64,000 nucleotides of DNA from Paenibacillus sp. FSL H7-0357 (GTDB lineage: Bacteria; Bacillota; Bacilli; Paenibacillales; Paenibacillaceae), in the NCBI RefSeq assembly GCF_000758525.1, contig NZ_CP009241.1, forward strand, positions 1,116,001 through 1,180,000, given 5' to 3'. The notes below the pieces were generated by a model. That model was not told where the DNA came from, ran no database searches, and saw only the letters and a list, made by a program, of their open reading frames with translations. Positions 42,981-51,679 of the stretch are shown piece by piece (positions within the stretch are counted from its first letter, which is position 1; each line of letters starts with the position of its first letter). The translations under genes and the position numbers were made by a program.

Positions 42981-44081
42981 ATGAAAATTGCGATAGCGCA
43001 CGATTACTTAATCCAAATGGGCGGAGCGGAAAGAGTTGTGGAGGTCTTCCACCACATGTATCCGGAGGCTCCGATCTTCACGACGGTTTTTAACGGAAGC
43101 CGCCTGACCGACAACCTCAAAGATGCGGATATCCGGGCCTCCTGGCTGCAGAAGATCCCGGGAGTGAAGGCCAATTTTAAAGGGGTACTGCCGCTTTATC
43201 CGATGGCCATTCGTGATTTGGACTTTAGCGGGTACGATATCGTCCTGAGCTCCAGCAGTGCTTTTATGAAAAGCATAAAGGTTCCCGAATCCACGTTTCA
43301 TCTATGCTACTGTCATACGCCAATGCGCTTTGCCTGGGATTATGACACGTACATGGAGCGGCAATCGAATTCCGGACTGTTCAAAAGACTGCTCAAGGTC
43401 TATATGCAGCGGCTCAAGACCTGGGATCAGCGGACATCCAAAAATGTAAACCAGTTCGTGGCCAACTCTTCCGTAGTGAAGACGCGGATTCAGAACTATT
43501 ACCATAGGGATGCCGATGTGATCTTCCCGCCGATCAATACAGCCCGCTTCACCAGTTCCAGCTCTATCGGCGACTATTACCTGATCGTCTCCCGGCTTGT
43601 ATCCTACAAACGGATCGACCTGGCAGTGGAGGCTTTTAGCCGGAATGGCCTTAAGCTCTATATCGTCGGCGACGGGCCGGACCGTAAGCGTCTGGAAGGA
43701 ATGGCCAAAGATAATGTCACTTTTCTGGGCCGGCTGGAGGATGAAGAGGTTACGGGCCTGATGTCGAAATGCCGGGCGTTTATTTTTCCGGGAGAAGAAG
43801 ATTTCGGAATTACGCCCCTGGAGGCGAATGCCGCTGGAAGACCGGTCATTGCTTATCAGGCCGGAGGGGCGCTGGATACCATAGTTCCTTATGTCAATGG
43901 CGTATTCTTTCAGAATCAGGAAGTGGATGATCTGCTGAAGGCTATCCACGAAGTGGAGTCCTATGCGTGGGACATCAGCAAGATTATGGGGCATGCGCAT
44001 AAATTCGATGAACAGACGTTTATGGTTCAGTTCAAGCAGTATGTGGAACAGGCCTACGTTAATTTTCTTAAAGGAGGATGA
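42981..44081 (+). CDS. glycosyltransferase family 4 (c), WbaZ-like
   Basis: 366 residues; the start is the ATG at 42981 because AGGATGA precedes it and the sequence MKIAIAHDYLIQMGGAERV is the normal family N-terminus. GT-B: YCHTPMRFAWD, SVVKTRIQNYYHRDADVIFPP, LVSRLVSYKRIDLAVEAF, IVGDGPDRKRLE and FPGEEDFGITPLEANAAGRPVIAY. Related enzymes often transfer mannose from GDP-mannose, which fits the manC gene downstream, but the donor is not certain. Confidence 0.9.
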   Translation: MKIAIAHDYLIQMGGAERVVEVFHHMYPEAPIFTTVFNGSRLTDNLKDADIRASWLQKIPGVKANFKGVLPLYPMAIRDLDFSGYDIVLSSSSAFMKSIKVPESTFHLCYCHTPMRFAWDYDTYMERQSNSGLFKRLLKVYMQRLKTWDQRTSKNVNQFVANSSVVKTRIQNYYHRDADVIFPPINTARFTSSSSIGDYYLIVSRLVSYKRIDLAVEAFSRNGLKLYIVGDGPDRKRLEGMAKDNVTFLGRLEDEEVTGLMSKCRAFIFPGEEDFGITPLEANAAGRPVIAYQAGGALDTIVPYVNGVFFQNQEVDDLLKAIHEVESYAWDISKIMGHAHKFDEQTFMVQFKQYVEQAYVNFLKGG

Positions 44082-44085
44082 TTAT

Positions 44086-45426
44086 ATGAAGCTGGCAGTA
44101 ATCGGTACCGGCTATGTCGGTCTTGTATCTGGCGTATGTTTTACACTTAACGGGAATCATGTCATCTGCGTCGATAAGGATGAGGAGAAAATCAATAAAT
44201 TGAACCGGATGGAATCCCCCATCTATGAGCCGGGTATTGAGGCGCTGATCGAAATGAATCTCCGTGAGGGCAGATTATCCTTTTCGGCAGATCTGCAGGA
44301 ATCGGTGCGCCTTTCTGATATCGTCATCCTCGCTGTAGGAACGCCTTCCCTGCCGGGCGGCGAAGCAGATTTAACGTATATCGAGGGAGCAGCCACAGAA
44401 ATTGCGCAAGCGATGGAAGGCTATAAAATCATCATGACCAAGTCGACCGTACCGGTTGGCACAAATGAGAAAATCCGCAATCTTATTGCTTCCCACACGA
44501 ATCATCCCTTCGATATCGTCTCCGCTCCCGAATTCCTGCGTGAAGGCTCGGCGATCCGCGATACGCTTCATCCTGACCGGATTGTGATTGGTCTGGATAA
44601 TCCGCTTTTGGAGCCAACGATGCGCCAGCTACATCAAGGCTTCACTGAAAATATCTTCGTAACGGATATCCGCAGTGCGGAAATGATTAAATATGCATCG
44701 AATGCTTTCCTGGCAACCAAAATCTCCTTTATCAACGAAATTGCCAACATTTGCGAAAAAGTGGGAGCTGATGTAACCGAAGTGGCGGAAGGCATGGGGA
44801 TGGACCGGAGAATCGGCTCAAGCTTCCTGCAGGCCGGAATCGGTTATGGAGGCTCCTGTTTCCCGAAAGATACCAATGCACTGATCCAGATCGCAGGTAA
44901 CGTGGACTATGAGTTCAAGCTGCTGAAATCGGTGGTTGAGGTGAATAAAGGACAGCGGTTTATGATTATTTCCAAACTTCATGAGTCGCTCGGCAGCCTG
45001 CGCGGCGCGGTTATCGGAATTTGGGGGTTGGCCTTCAAGCCGAATACCGATGATGTACGCGAGGCACCTGCCCGTGAAATCGTCGAAGCGCTGGTAGCGG
45101 AGGGAGCTACAGTGAAGCTCTATGATCCGATTGCCGCCGATAACTTCAAAATGCAATACGATCATCCGCAGCTCCGCTGGTGCGGCCTGCCGGAAGAGGC
45201 GGCAGAAGGCAGTGATGCCGTATGCCTGCTGACCGACTGGAGCCAGTTCAAGGATATCGACCTGCATCGCTTGGCGGGCAGTATGCGCCGCCAGGTTTTG
45301 ATCGACGGCCGCAACGTCTACTCCAAGGAGCAGATCGAAGGCACCGGCCTGGAGTACCATTCCGTCGGACGCCCGCAAATGGGCGGACTGAGCGGGTATT
45401 CGGCCAGCGTGGCTGGTGCGATCTAA
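44086..45426 (+). CDS. ugd: UDP-glucose 6-dehydrogenase
   Basis: 446 residues from the ATG at 44086 (AAGGAGGATG, only 4 bp after the preceding stop). Converts UDP-glucose to UDP-glucuronate with two NAD+. NAD-binding KLAVIGTGYVGLVSGVCF, then TKSTVPVGTNEK, APEFLREGSAI, the active-site GYGGSCFPKDTNAL (nucleophilic Cys) and GLAFKPNTDDVREAPA. It makes the acidic sugar of the polymer and may be a target of the BY-kinase. End of the first exopolysaccharide block; no strong terminator seen. Confidence 0.95.
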   Translation: MKLAVIGTGYVGLVSGVCFTLNGNHVICVDKDEEKINKLNRMESPIYEPGIEALIEMNLREGRLSFSADLQESVRLSDIVILAVGTPSLPGGEADLTYIEGAATEIAQAMEGYKIIMTKSTVPVGTNEKIRNLIASHTNHPFDIVSAPEFLREGSAIRDTLHPDRIVIGLDNPLLEPTMRQLHQGFTENIFVTDIRSAEMIKYASNAFLATKISFINEIANICEKVGADVTEVAEGMGMDRRIGSSFLQAGIGYGGSCFPKDTNALIQIAGNVDYEFKLLKSVVEVNKGQRFMIISKLHESLGSLRGAVIGIWGLAFKPNTDDVREAPAREIVEALVAEGATVKLYDPIAADNFKMQYDHPQLRWCGLPEEAAEGSDAVCLLTDWSQFKDIDLHRLAGSMRRQVLIDGRNVYSKEQIEGTGLEYHSVGRPQMGGLSGYSASVAGAI

Positions 45427-45576
45427 GCTAACACCTTGCCCTTTACTGCCGTCAAACTAGCGGCAATGCCGGATCTTTAGCAGGGTGCTTCGCCTGTGGG
45501 TGCAAGCCGCGGGCGTGAATGTCTTGCTAGGGCGCATAGCCCAGCTGGAATCCATCTAAGTAAGCTGTTATGGAAT

Positions 45577-45751
45577 GGAACGGAGAGGAATTTTGGAACT
45601 GTAGGAGCGAATGCGTCCGCCTGAAAGCTTTCCGTAGGAAAGCTCGCTTCGAAAGCATATGCAGTCTGCGGATTTCCACCGCGAACAGCGGTATAAATCA
45701 AGAAATCTGCAGACAACAGCGGCCGAAAGTCCAAACATTCCTTGCAGTGAC
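45577..45751. repeat. dispersed hairpin element, family B, copy 2
   Basis: 175 bp related to 39540-39675, with an extra inner hairpin segment (GAAAGCTTTCCGTAGGAAAGC region). The central stem here is GTCTGCGGATTTC with GAAATCTGCAGAC and the cap ACCGC/GCGGT; bases differ from copy 1 but pairing is kept. It fills most of the 466-bp spacer between ugd and manC, where no gene is visible. Confidence 0.85.
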
Positions 45752-45892
45752 TCTCATAACAGCCCAAGCTGGTAGAATTTTTGCGCAGCCTGCAGTGCTG
45801 CCTGAAGCAGTCTGTCTTTTGCATTAGCCGAACTGCAGCTCACAATAACAATCCGATATTTTTGCGTCAACACATAATGAGGAGGGTTCCAT

Positions 45893-47266
45893 ATGAAACT
45901 GGTACTTCTATCAGGCGGTTCAGGTAAACGTCTCTGGCCATTGTCTAACGATTCACGTTCGAAGCAATTTCTGAAGGTACTTGAGAGCCCGACGGGTGAA
46001 CCGGAATCCATGGTACAACGGGTATGGCGGCAGCTGGAGGAAGCTAATATGTCGGGTTCGGCTTATCTGGCTACCGGCCGCAGCCAGGTGGAAATGATTC
46101 AGAGCCAGCTTGGCAGCGAGGTGCCTATCATCGTTGAGCCGGAACGCCGCGATACGTTTCCGGCGATTGCCCTGACAGCAGCCTACCTGTATTCCATGGA
46201 AGGCGTTTCGCCAAGCGAGACCGTGGCCATCCTGCCGGTCGATCCTTATGTGGAAGCCGCCTTCTTCGATACAGTAGTGCAGCTTGAGCAAACGATGCAG
46301 GAGAGCGGAGCGAACCTGGCGCTGATGGGTGTAGTACCCGAGCATGCTTCAGAAAAATACGGATATATCATTCCTACCAGCGCTGAGGCGGGAGCAAGCG
46401 GCTATCTGCAGGTAAGCCACTTCCAGGAGAAACCTGACCGTGAGCAGGCTGAGGAACTGATCAGCCGGAATGCCCTCTGGAACTGCGGCGTGTTCGCGTT
46501 CCGCCTGGGTTACCTGCTTGATATTCTGCAGCGCAAGGGATTGCCGCTGAACTATGAGGAACTGCAGAAGCAGTACAAACTGCTTGCTTCCATCAGCTTT
46601 GACTATGAAGTGGTGGAAAAAGAGGAGAAAATCGTAGTTCAGCCTTATGACGGATTCTGGAAGGATTTGGGCACCTGGAACACGCTGACCGAAGAAATGA
46701 ACAGCAACCATGTGGGCAAAGGGTTCGTGACGGCCGATTCCGAAGGCACTTGCCTGATTAATGAGCTGGATATTCCGATTACGGTGATCGGCGCGAAGGA
46801 TCTGATTATCGCTGCCAGCCCGGACGGGATTTTGGTTACCCATAAAGCGGAGAGTCCGAGAATCAAGGAAGTGCTGAAGTCTTTTGAACAAAGACCGATG
46901 TACGAAGAACGCCGCTGGGGCCATTATAAGGTCATAGATTATGTGAAATACGATGAGGGAAATGAAGTGCTGACCAAACGGATTTTTATCGAAGAGGGTA
47001 AAAATATCAGTTACCAGCTGCACCATAAACGCAGTGAAATCTGGACATTTGTCAGCGGTGAAGCAAGCATTGTAATTAATGAGAAGATGCATAATGTGAA
47101 GGCGGGAGATGTGGTGCGTATACCGGAAGGCACCAAACATGCGATTCTTGCGCTGACGGATGTAGAGTTTATCGAGGTACAGACCGGCTCGGAACTGGTA
47201 GAAGAGGATAACATCCGCATCACCTTGGATTGGGAAGATATAGCTTTGCAACAGTTTATCTCTTAG
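45893..47266 (+). CDS. manC: mannose-1-phosphate guanylyltransferase / mannose-6-phosphate isomerase (bifunctional ManC type)
   Basis: 457 residues, type II PMI-GMP. N-terminal GDP-mannose pyrophosphorylase: VLLSGGSGKRLWPLSND with the nucleotidyl Lys/Arg loop, RDTFPAIALTAAY, FQEKPDREQA (second signature Lys), NCGVFAF and GFWKDLGTWNTL. C-terminal cupin isomerase domain from about residue 340: RRWGHYKVIDY, SYQLHHKRSEIW (His ligands), VKAGDVVRIPEGTKHAI. It supplies GDP-mannose, and through gmd and fcl at 58.9-60.8 kb, GDP-fucose. ATG behind AGGAGGGT. Confidence 0.93.
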   Translation: MKLVLLSGGSGKRLWPLSNDSRSKQFLKVLESPTGEPESMVQRVWRQLEEANMSGSAYLATGRSQVEMIQSQLGSEVPIIVEPERRDTFPAIALTAAYLYSMEGVSPSETVAILPVDPYVEAAFFDTVVQLEQTMQESGANLALMGVVPEHASEKYGYIIPTSAEAGASGYLQVSHFQEKPDREQAEELISRNALWNCGVFAFRLGYLLDILQRKGLPLNYEELQKQYKLLASISFDYEVVEKEEKIVVQPYDGFWKDLGTWNTLTEEMNSNHVGKGFVTADSEGTCLINELDIPITVIGAKDLIIAASPDGILVTHKAESPRIKEVLKSFEQRPMYEERRWGHYKVIDYVKYDEGNEVLTKRIFIEEGKNISYQLHHKRSEIWTFVSGEASIVINEKMHNVKAGDVVRIPEGTKHAILALTDVEFIEVQTGSELVEEDNIRITLDWEDIALQQFIS

Positions 47267-47403
47267 GCCTAAACAGTCTATTTACCCAATTGTTGCAGAT
47301 CCAAAACAGGCATTTAGAACCATTTATTAATTTATTTTTATTAATGCTCTAAATAAAAACTTCATAGGGACGATACTTACGGTAAGAGGGATAAATCCTT
47401 CCA

Positions 47404-47486
47404 AAACGACAAAGGCAAACCTAATCGAAAGATAGGGACGCAAAGCCATAGGGCCTTCGCAAGAGTGGCAGCCTGGCTACCGAAAG
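47404..47486 (+). promoter_or_regulatory. c-di-GMP-I (GEMM) riboswitch
   Basis: Matches the conserved GEMM-I core: AAAGGCAAACC, a GAAA-capped P1b arm (TCGAAAGA), GGGACGCAAAGCCA, GGGCC, and the closing GGCAGCC..GGCTACCGA. The final CCGAAAGGAAG runs into the ribosome site of the mannanase gene 10 bases later, so ligand binding probably controls translation. Confidence 0.93.
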
Positions 47487-47496
47487 GAAGATAATT

Positions 47497-49896
47497 TTGA
47501 AAACTTACCGTAAGTCTCGTCTGCTGTCCACCTTGCTGTCTCTTGCCGTATTGTTAACCGCTATGCCTTTAGGATTTGGGCTGTCGCCTTCAACCGCAGA
47601 AGCCTCATCAAGCACAGCAGTGCCGGTTAATCCGGACGCTTCAGCCGAAGCTGTCAAGCTGCTTAGTAACCTCTATTCCATTACCGGAAAAGGGATTATC
47701 TCTGGACAGCACGATTATTTGGAGAGCCCGGATGAATTCAGCAACAAGTTGAAGGGAACAAGCGGAGAATATGCTGCTCTTCACGGATATGAGCTTGGCG
47801 TAATTAGCGGCCAGTCGGAGAGTACGGCTGCATCGCAGCGCAAGAATGTGGTGAACAGCGCGATCAACTGGTACAAGAACGGCGGCATTGTCGCAATGAC
47901 CTTTCATCAGAATCTGCCGGGAACGGCTTACCTCTGGTCCAATGTGCAGAAGCCGCTCACCCAAGCGGAATTTAACAGGTATGTAACGCCGGGCACGGCA
48001 GAATACGCCAGCCTGATCACGGATCTGGATAAAGTGGCGGTGTCGCTCAAAAGCTTGCGGGATGCGGGCGTTCCCGTACTTTGGAGACCTTATCATGAAA
48101 TGAACGGCAACTGGTTCTGGTGGGGGAAGAAAAGTAATTTTGCTGAACTGTGGAATATTATGTATGACCGTTTCGTGAACGTTCATCAATTAAACAATCT
48201 GTTGTGGGTATGGAACCCCAATGCACCGAATGCCTGGTCTGATCCTTATGCGCTGACCTATCCGGGCGCAAGCAAAGTGGATGTTCTTGCAGCAGATATA
48301 TATGATAACGACTATATGAATAAGTACTATGACAGTTTGCTTAGTCTGGCTGCCGGTAAACCGATAGGCATTGGTGAAAACGGTGAGATGCCCAGCACGG
48401 CCAAACTGAAGCTCTCCCAGAAAAATTTCGTTTTCATGATGAACTGGGGAAAAATGCTCTATGAGAAAAATAGCACAACTACGATTAAGAGTTTCATGAA
48501 TGATAGCTATACACTGACCCGGAATAAATATAAGAGTTGGAGTGCACCAGCCGTTGCGCCAACGGCAACACCGACACCGACACCAACGCCGACACCAACG
48601 GCAACACCGACAGCAACGCCAACGGCAACACCGATACCAACGCCAACAGCAACGTCGAAGCCGACGGCAATGCCAACGCCTGACTCTAATGATTCAGTGG
48701 AAGCGCCTGTGGTGAGCGGACTTAAGGGAGAGTACTTCAAAAACATGACGCTTTCCGGTACGCCCGCCTTGGTGCGCAATGATGCATTGCTTAACTTTAA
48801 CTGGCGCCAGGGTTCGCCGGATCCTTCAATCGGTATAGATTCCTTCTCCGTCCGCTGGACCGGTCAAATCAAGCCAACGTATAGTGAGACTTATCAGTTT
48901 TTTACCACTTCGGATGACGGTATCCGCGTTTATATTAACGGTAAAGCTGTCATTGACAGCTGGATGAAACAGAGCGGAGCCGAGCGTACCGGAAGCATCG
49001 CTTTAACAGGCGGTCAGTTGTACGACATCAAGGTCGAGTATTACGAGAATGCCGGCGATGCGAATATCCGCTTAATGTGGCAAAGTCAAAGCCAAGTCAA
49101 AGGGACGGTTCCGGCCAGCGCATTGTTTGTGAATGCCGGGGCAGCTGCTGCCAGCCAGACAGAATTGGACAGTACACTCAGCCTGGTTGCAAAACCGGTT
49201 TTAGCGGCGACAGCAGCACCAGCCGCAACAGCAACGCCGACACCTGCGCTGACAGCAACACCAGCACTGGTGCCAACGGCAACACCGACATCTGCGCCAA
49301 CACCGGCGGCAACAGCAACACCGGTGCCAACAGCAGCACCGACGCCAGCACCAACACCGACGCCAGCAGCAACGCCAACACCGGTGCCAACACCAGCACC
49401 GACGCCAGCAGCACCAACACCGGTGTCTACGCCGGCACCAACACCGACAGCAGCACCTGCTGAGAATGGGCTAAAGGCAGAATATTTCAATAATATGCTG
49501 CTGTCAGGCACTCCGGCACTTGTACGTAACGACGCCATTCTTGATTTCAATTGGCGTCTAGGCACCCCGGATGCTGCAATCGGCATCGATTTCTTCTCCG
49601 TACGCTGGAGCGGCAAGATTAAGCCGCTCTACAGTGAAACGTACACAATCTATACTACTTCAGATGACGGCATCCGCGTTTGGGTCAATGACAGTCTTGT
49701 GATTGACAGCTGGATGAAACAGAGTGGAACCGAACGCATGGGAAGCATCAGCCTGAATGCCGGGCAGCTATATGATATTAAAGTGGAGTATTACGAGAAT
49801 CAAGGGGATGCCAGAGCGCGTCTAATGTGGGAAAGCCCAAGCCAAGTGAAGGGTACTGTTCCTGCGAGCGCCCTGTTTCTTCCTTCCGCTTCCTAA
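47497..49896 (+). CDS. secreted GH26 beta-mannanase with two PA14 domains
   Basis: 799 residues, TTG start directly behind the riboswitch (AAGGAAG site). Signal peptide to about residue 37. The GH26 catalytic domain (about 45-345) has WRPYHEMNGNWFWWG (acid/base Glu) and IGIGENGEMP (nucleophile Glu). A Pro-Thr-Ala repeat linker (about 348-395) leads to PA14 domain 1 (about 405-545: GEYFKN, SVRWTGQIKP, DDGIRVYING, YDIKVEYYEN), a second Pro-Thr-Ala linker (about 570-655) and PA14 domain 2. PA14 here probably binds glycans. The enzyme cuts beta-1,4-mannan and may process the polymer made by the flanking genes. Confidence 0.92.
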   Translation: MKTYRKSRLLSTLLSLAVLLTAMPLGFGLSPSTAEASSSTAVPVNPDASAEAVKLLSNLYSITGKGIISGQHDYLESPDEFSNKLKGTSGEYAALHGYELGVISGQSESTAASQRKNVVNSAINWYKNGGIVAMTFHQNLPGTAYLWSNVQKPLTQAEFNRYVTPGTAEYASLITDLDKVAVSLKSLRDAGVPVLWRPYHEMNGNWFWWGKKSNFAELWNIMYDRFVNVHQLNNLLWVWNPNAPNAWSDPYALTYPGASKVDVLAADIYDNDYMNKYYDSLLSLAAGKPIGIGENGEMPSTAKLKLSQKNFVFMMNWGKMLYEKNSTTTIKSFMNDSYTLTRNKYKSWSAPAVAPTATPTPTPTPTPTATPTATPTATPIPTPTATSKPTAMPTPDSNDSVEAPVVSGLKGEYFKNMTLSGTPALVRNDALLNFNWRQGSPDPSIGIDSFSVRWTGQIKPTYSETYQFFTTSDDGIRVYINGKAVIDSWMKQSGAERTGSIALTGGQLYDIKVEYYENAGDANIRLMWQSQSQVKGTVPASALFVNAGAAAASQTELDSTLSLVAKPVLAATAAPAATATPTPALTATPALVPTATPTSAPTPAATATPVPTAAPTPAPTPTPAATPTPVPTPAPTPAAPTPVSTPAPTPTAAPAENGLKAEYFNNMLLSGTPALVRNDAILDFNWRLGTPDAAIGIDFFSVRWSGKIKPLYSETYTIYTTSDDGIRVWVNDSLVIDSWMKQSGTERMGSISLNAGQLYDIKVEYYENQGDARARLMWESPSQVKGTVPASALFLPSAS

Positions 49897-49974
49897 GCAG
49901 AGCGACTGGTTAGCTACTGTATTCACCGGCGGGTGCTGGTTAAGACGTTACAATTATAATTCCTAAAGTCCACT

Positions 49975-50008
49975 CTTAGTGGCCCTGCTTATCAGCAGGG
50001 CTACTAAG
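49975..50008 (+). terminator. long hairpin between the two mannanase genes
   Basis: CTTAGT-G-GCCCTGC (49975-49988) pairs with GCAGGGC-T-ACTAAG (49995-50008), one internal mismatch. No T run follows, so it may be a terminator lacking U tract, an RNA-stabilising end of the first gene, or part of the leader of the second. Confidence 0.5.
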
Positions 50009-50104
50009 CTATAGCCCCCATTTGGCTTCGGGATGTATGAACCTGCATAGGGAACTCATCCTGTGTGCCGTGGCGGCATTTCGCTGGAGAAAGGAGATTA
50101 CGAT

Positions 50105-51619
50105 TTGAACACTTACCGCAAGTACCGCCTGTTTAATACGATTTTACCTCTTATATTAATATTTTCCCTGCTGCCCTGGTCAGAAGCGAGGAGTCTTCCG
50201 GTTCCCCGGACGATAGTTACACCTGCTGCTGCCATCACTCCCATCAATCCCTCAGCTTCGGAGGAGGCTGCCGATCTGCTCAGCTATCTGGTTGATCTTG
50301 GAGGCAAGGGAATGATATCCGGGCAGCATGACTATTTGGAGACCCCGGATGAATTCAACAATAAGCTGAAGCATGCAAGCGGACAATATGCCGTATTGCA
50401 TGGTTATGAGCTGGGAGCGATTAACAACCAGCCGGAGGGCACCATCGTGAAGCAGCGCCAGAATGTCGTGAAGAGTGCGATCAAATGGCACCAGGGCGGC
50501 GGAATTGTGGCGATGACCTTCCATCAGAATTTGCCGGGTACCTCCCCGGATTGGGCTAATGTGCATATGAGCCTGAGCCAAGAGGATTTTGATGCTTATG
50601 TTACGCCGGGCACCCCGCAGTATAAGAACCTGATCGCTGAGCTTGATGAGGTAGCCGAATATTTGGGAGACCTGCGCGATGCGGGAGTGCCTGTGTTATG
50701 GCGCCCTTATCATGAGATGAACGGCAACTGGTTCTGGTGGGGGCAGAAGGACAACTTCACCGAACTTTGGGACATTATGTATAACCGTCTGGCGAATGTG
50801 CACAAGCTGGATAATCTCCTGTGGGTATGGAATCCGAATGCGCCTAATGAGTGGTCGGATGGCTATGAGCCATATTATCCCGGTGCCGGGAAGGTTGACG
50901 TTCTGGCGGCGGATATTTATAACAATGACTACAGACAGTCTTATTATGAGAAGCTGCTGAAGCTGGCCGACGGCAAGCCGATCGGGATCGGTGAAAGCGG
51001 AGAACTGCCAGACCCGCTCATATTGTCCCGAACGCAGAGTAAATGGGTATATACCATGACATGGGGAAAAATGCTGACCGAGAAAAATAACCTCGAGAAG
51101 ATTAAGAGTTTTATGAGCGATGATTATACCGTGTCGCGGGATGATTATAAATTAATGCTGGTCGGTAAGAACAATAACCCGGCCCCGGTATCCCGAACCG
51201 GATTGACGGGAGAATATTTCAATAATATGGATCTGTCGGGCAAAGCCGTCCTGGTCCGCAACGACAATAAGATCGACTTCAACTGGCATGGAGATTCACC
51301 GTCTTCAGGAATTGGCAAGGATGCTTTCTCGGTGCGCTGGAGCGGCAAAATCAAGCCGGTTTACAATGAGAAATATAATTTCATAGCCTCCTCGGATGAC
51401 GGGGTACGTGTATGGATCGACGGCAAACTGATCATCGACAGCTGGAAGAAGCAAAGCGGTGTCAGCCGTGAGGGAAGCATAGTCCTGGAAGCGGGAAGCT
51501 CGTACGACATCAAGGTTGAATATTACGAGAACAGTGGAGATGCCAGTATTCGCCTTATGTGGAAGAGCCCAAGCCAGAAGCAGGCGGTTATTCCCAAAGG
51601 CGCGTTGACTTCCAAATAA
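50105..51619 (+). CDS. secreted GH26 beta-mannanase with one PA14 domain
   Basis: 504 residues from a TTG at 50105, chosen because AAAGGAG precedes it and the peptide NTYRKYRLFNTILPLILIF mirrors the start of the first mannanase. Signal peptide, GH26 domain with WRPYHEMNGNWFWWG and IGIGESGELP (both catalytic Glu kept), no Pro-Thr linker, and a single C-terminal PA14 domain (about 365-500). A tandem duplicate of the upstream gene that lost the linkers and one domain or never had them. No c-di-GMP riboswitch is visible in its 208-bp leader. Confidence 0.92.
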   Translation: MNTYRKYRLFNTILPLILIFSLLPWSEARSLPVPRTIVTPAAAITPINPSASEEAADLLSYLVDLGGKGMISGQHDYLETPDEFNNKLKHASGQYAVLHGYELGAINNQPEGTIVKQRQNVVKSAIKWHQGGGIVAMTFHQNLPGTSPDWANVHMSLSQEDFDAYVTPGTPQYKNLIAELDEVAEYLGDLRDAGVPVLWRPYHEMNGNWFWWGQKDNFTELWDIMYNRLANVHKLDNLLWVWNPNAPNEWSDGYEPYYPGAGKVDVLAADIYNNDYRQSYYEKLLKLADGKPIGIGESGELPDPLILSRTQSKWVYTMTWGKMLTEKNNLEKIKSFMSDDYTVSRDDYKLMLVGKNNNPAPVSRTGLTGEYFNNMDLSGKAVLVRNDNKIDFNWHGDSPSSGIGKDAFSVRWSGKIKPVYNEKYNFIASSDDGVRVWIDGKLIIDSWKKQSGVSREGSIVLEAGSSYDIKVEYYENSGDASIRLMWKSPSQKQAVIPKGALTSK

Positions 51620-51679
51620 TGAAATGAAAGCAATAAGTCATTGTGAGGCAGGCACCCCGGAAGAAAGCGAGGACAAGGA

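Noticed and set aside
48494..49616. Long minus-strand frames over the mannanase linkers (Val/Gly/Ala repeats)
   Set aside because: They are mirror frames of the Pro-Thr-Ala repeat coding sequence and lack starts and ribosome sites.
49897..50104. A second c-di-GMP riboswitch before the downstream mannanase
   Set aside because: The GEMM core sequences (GGGACGCAAAGCC, GGCAAACC) are absent; only a long hairpin is present.
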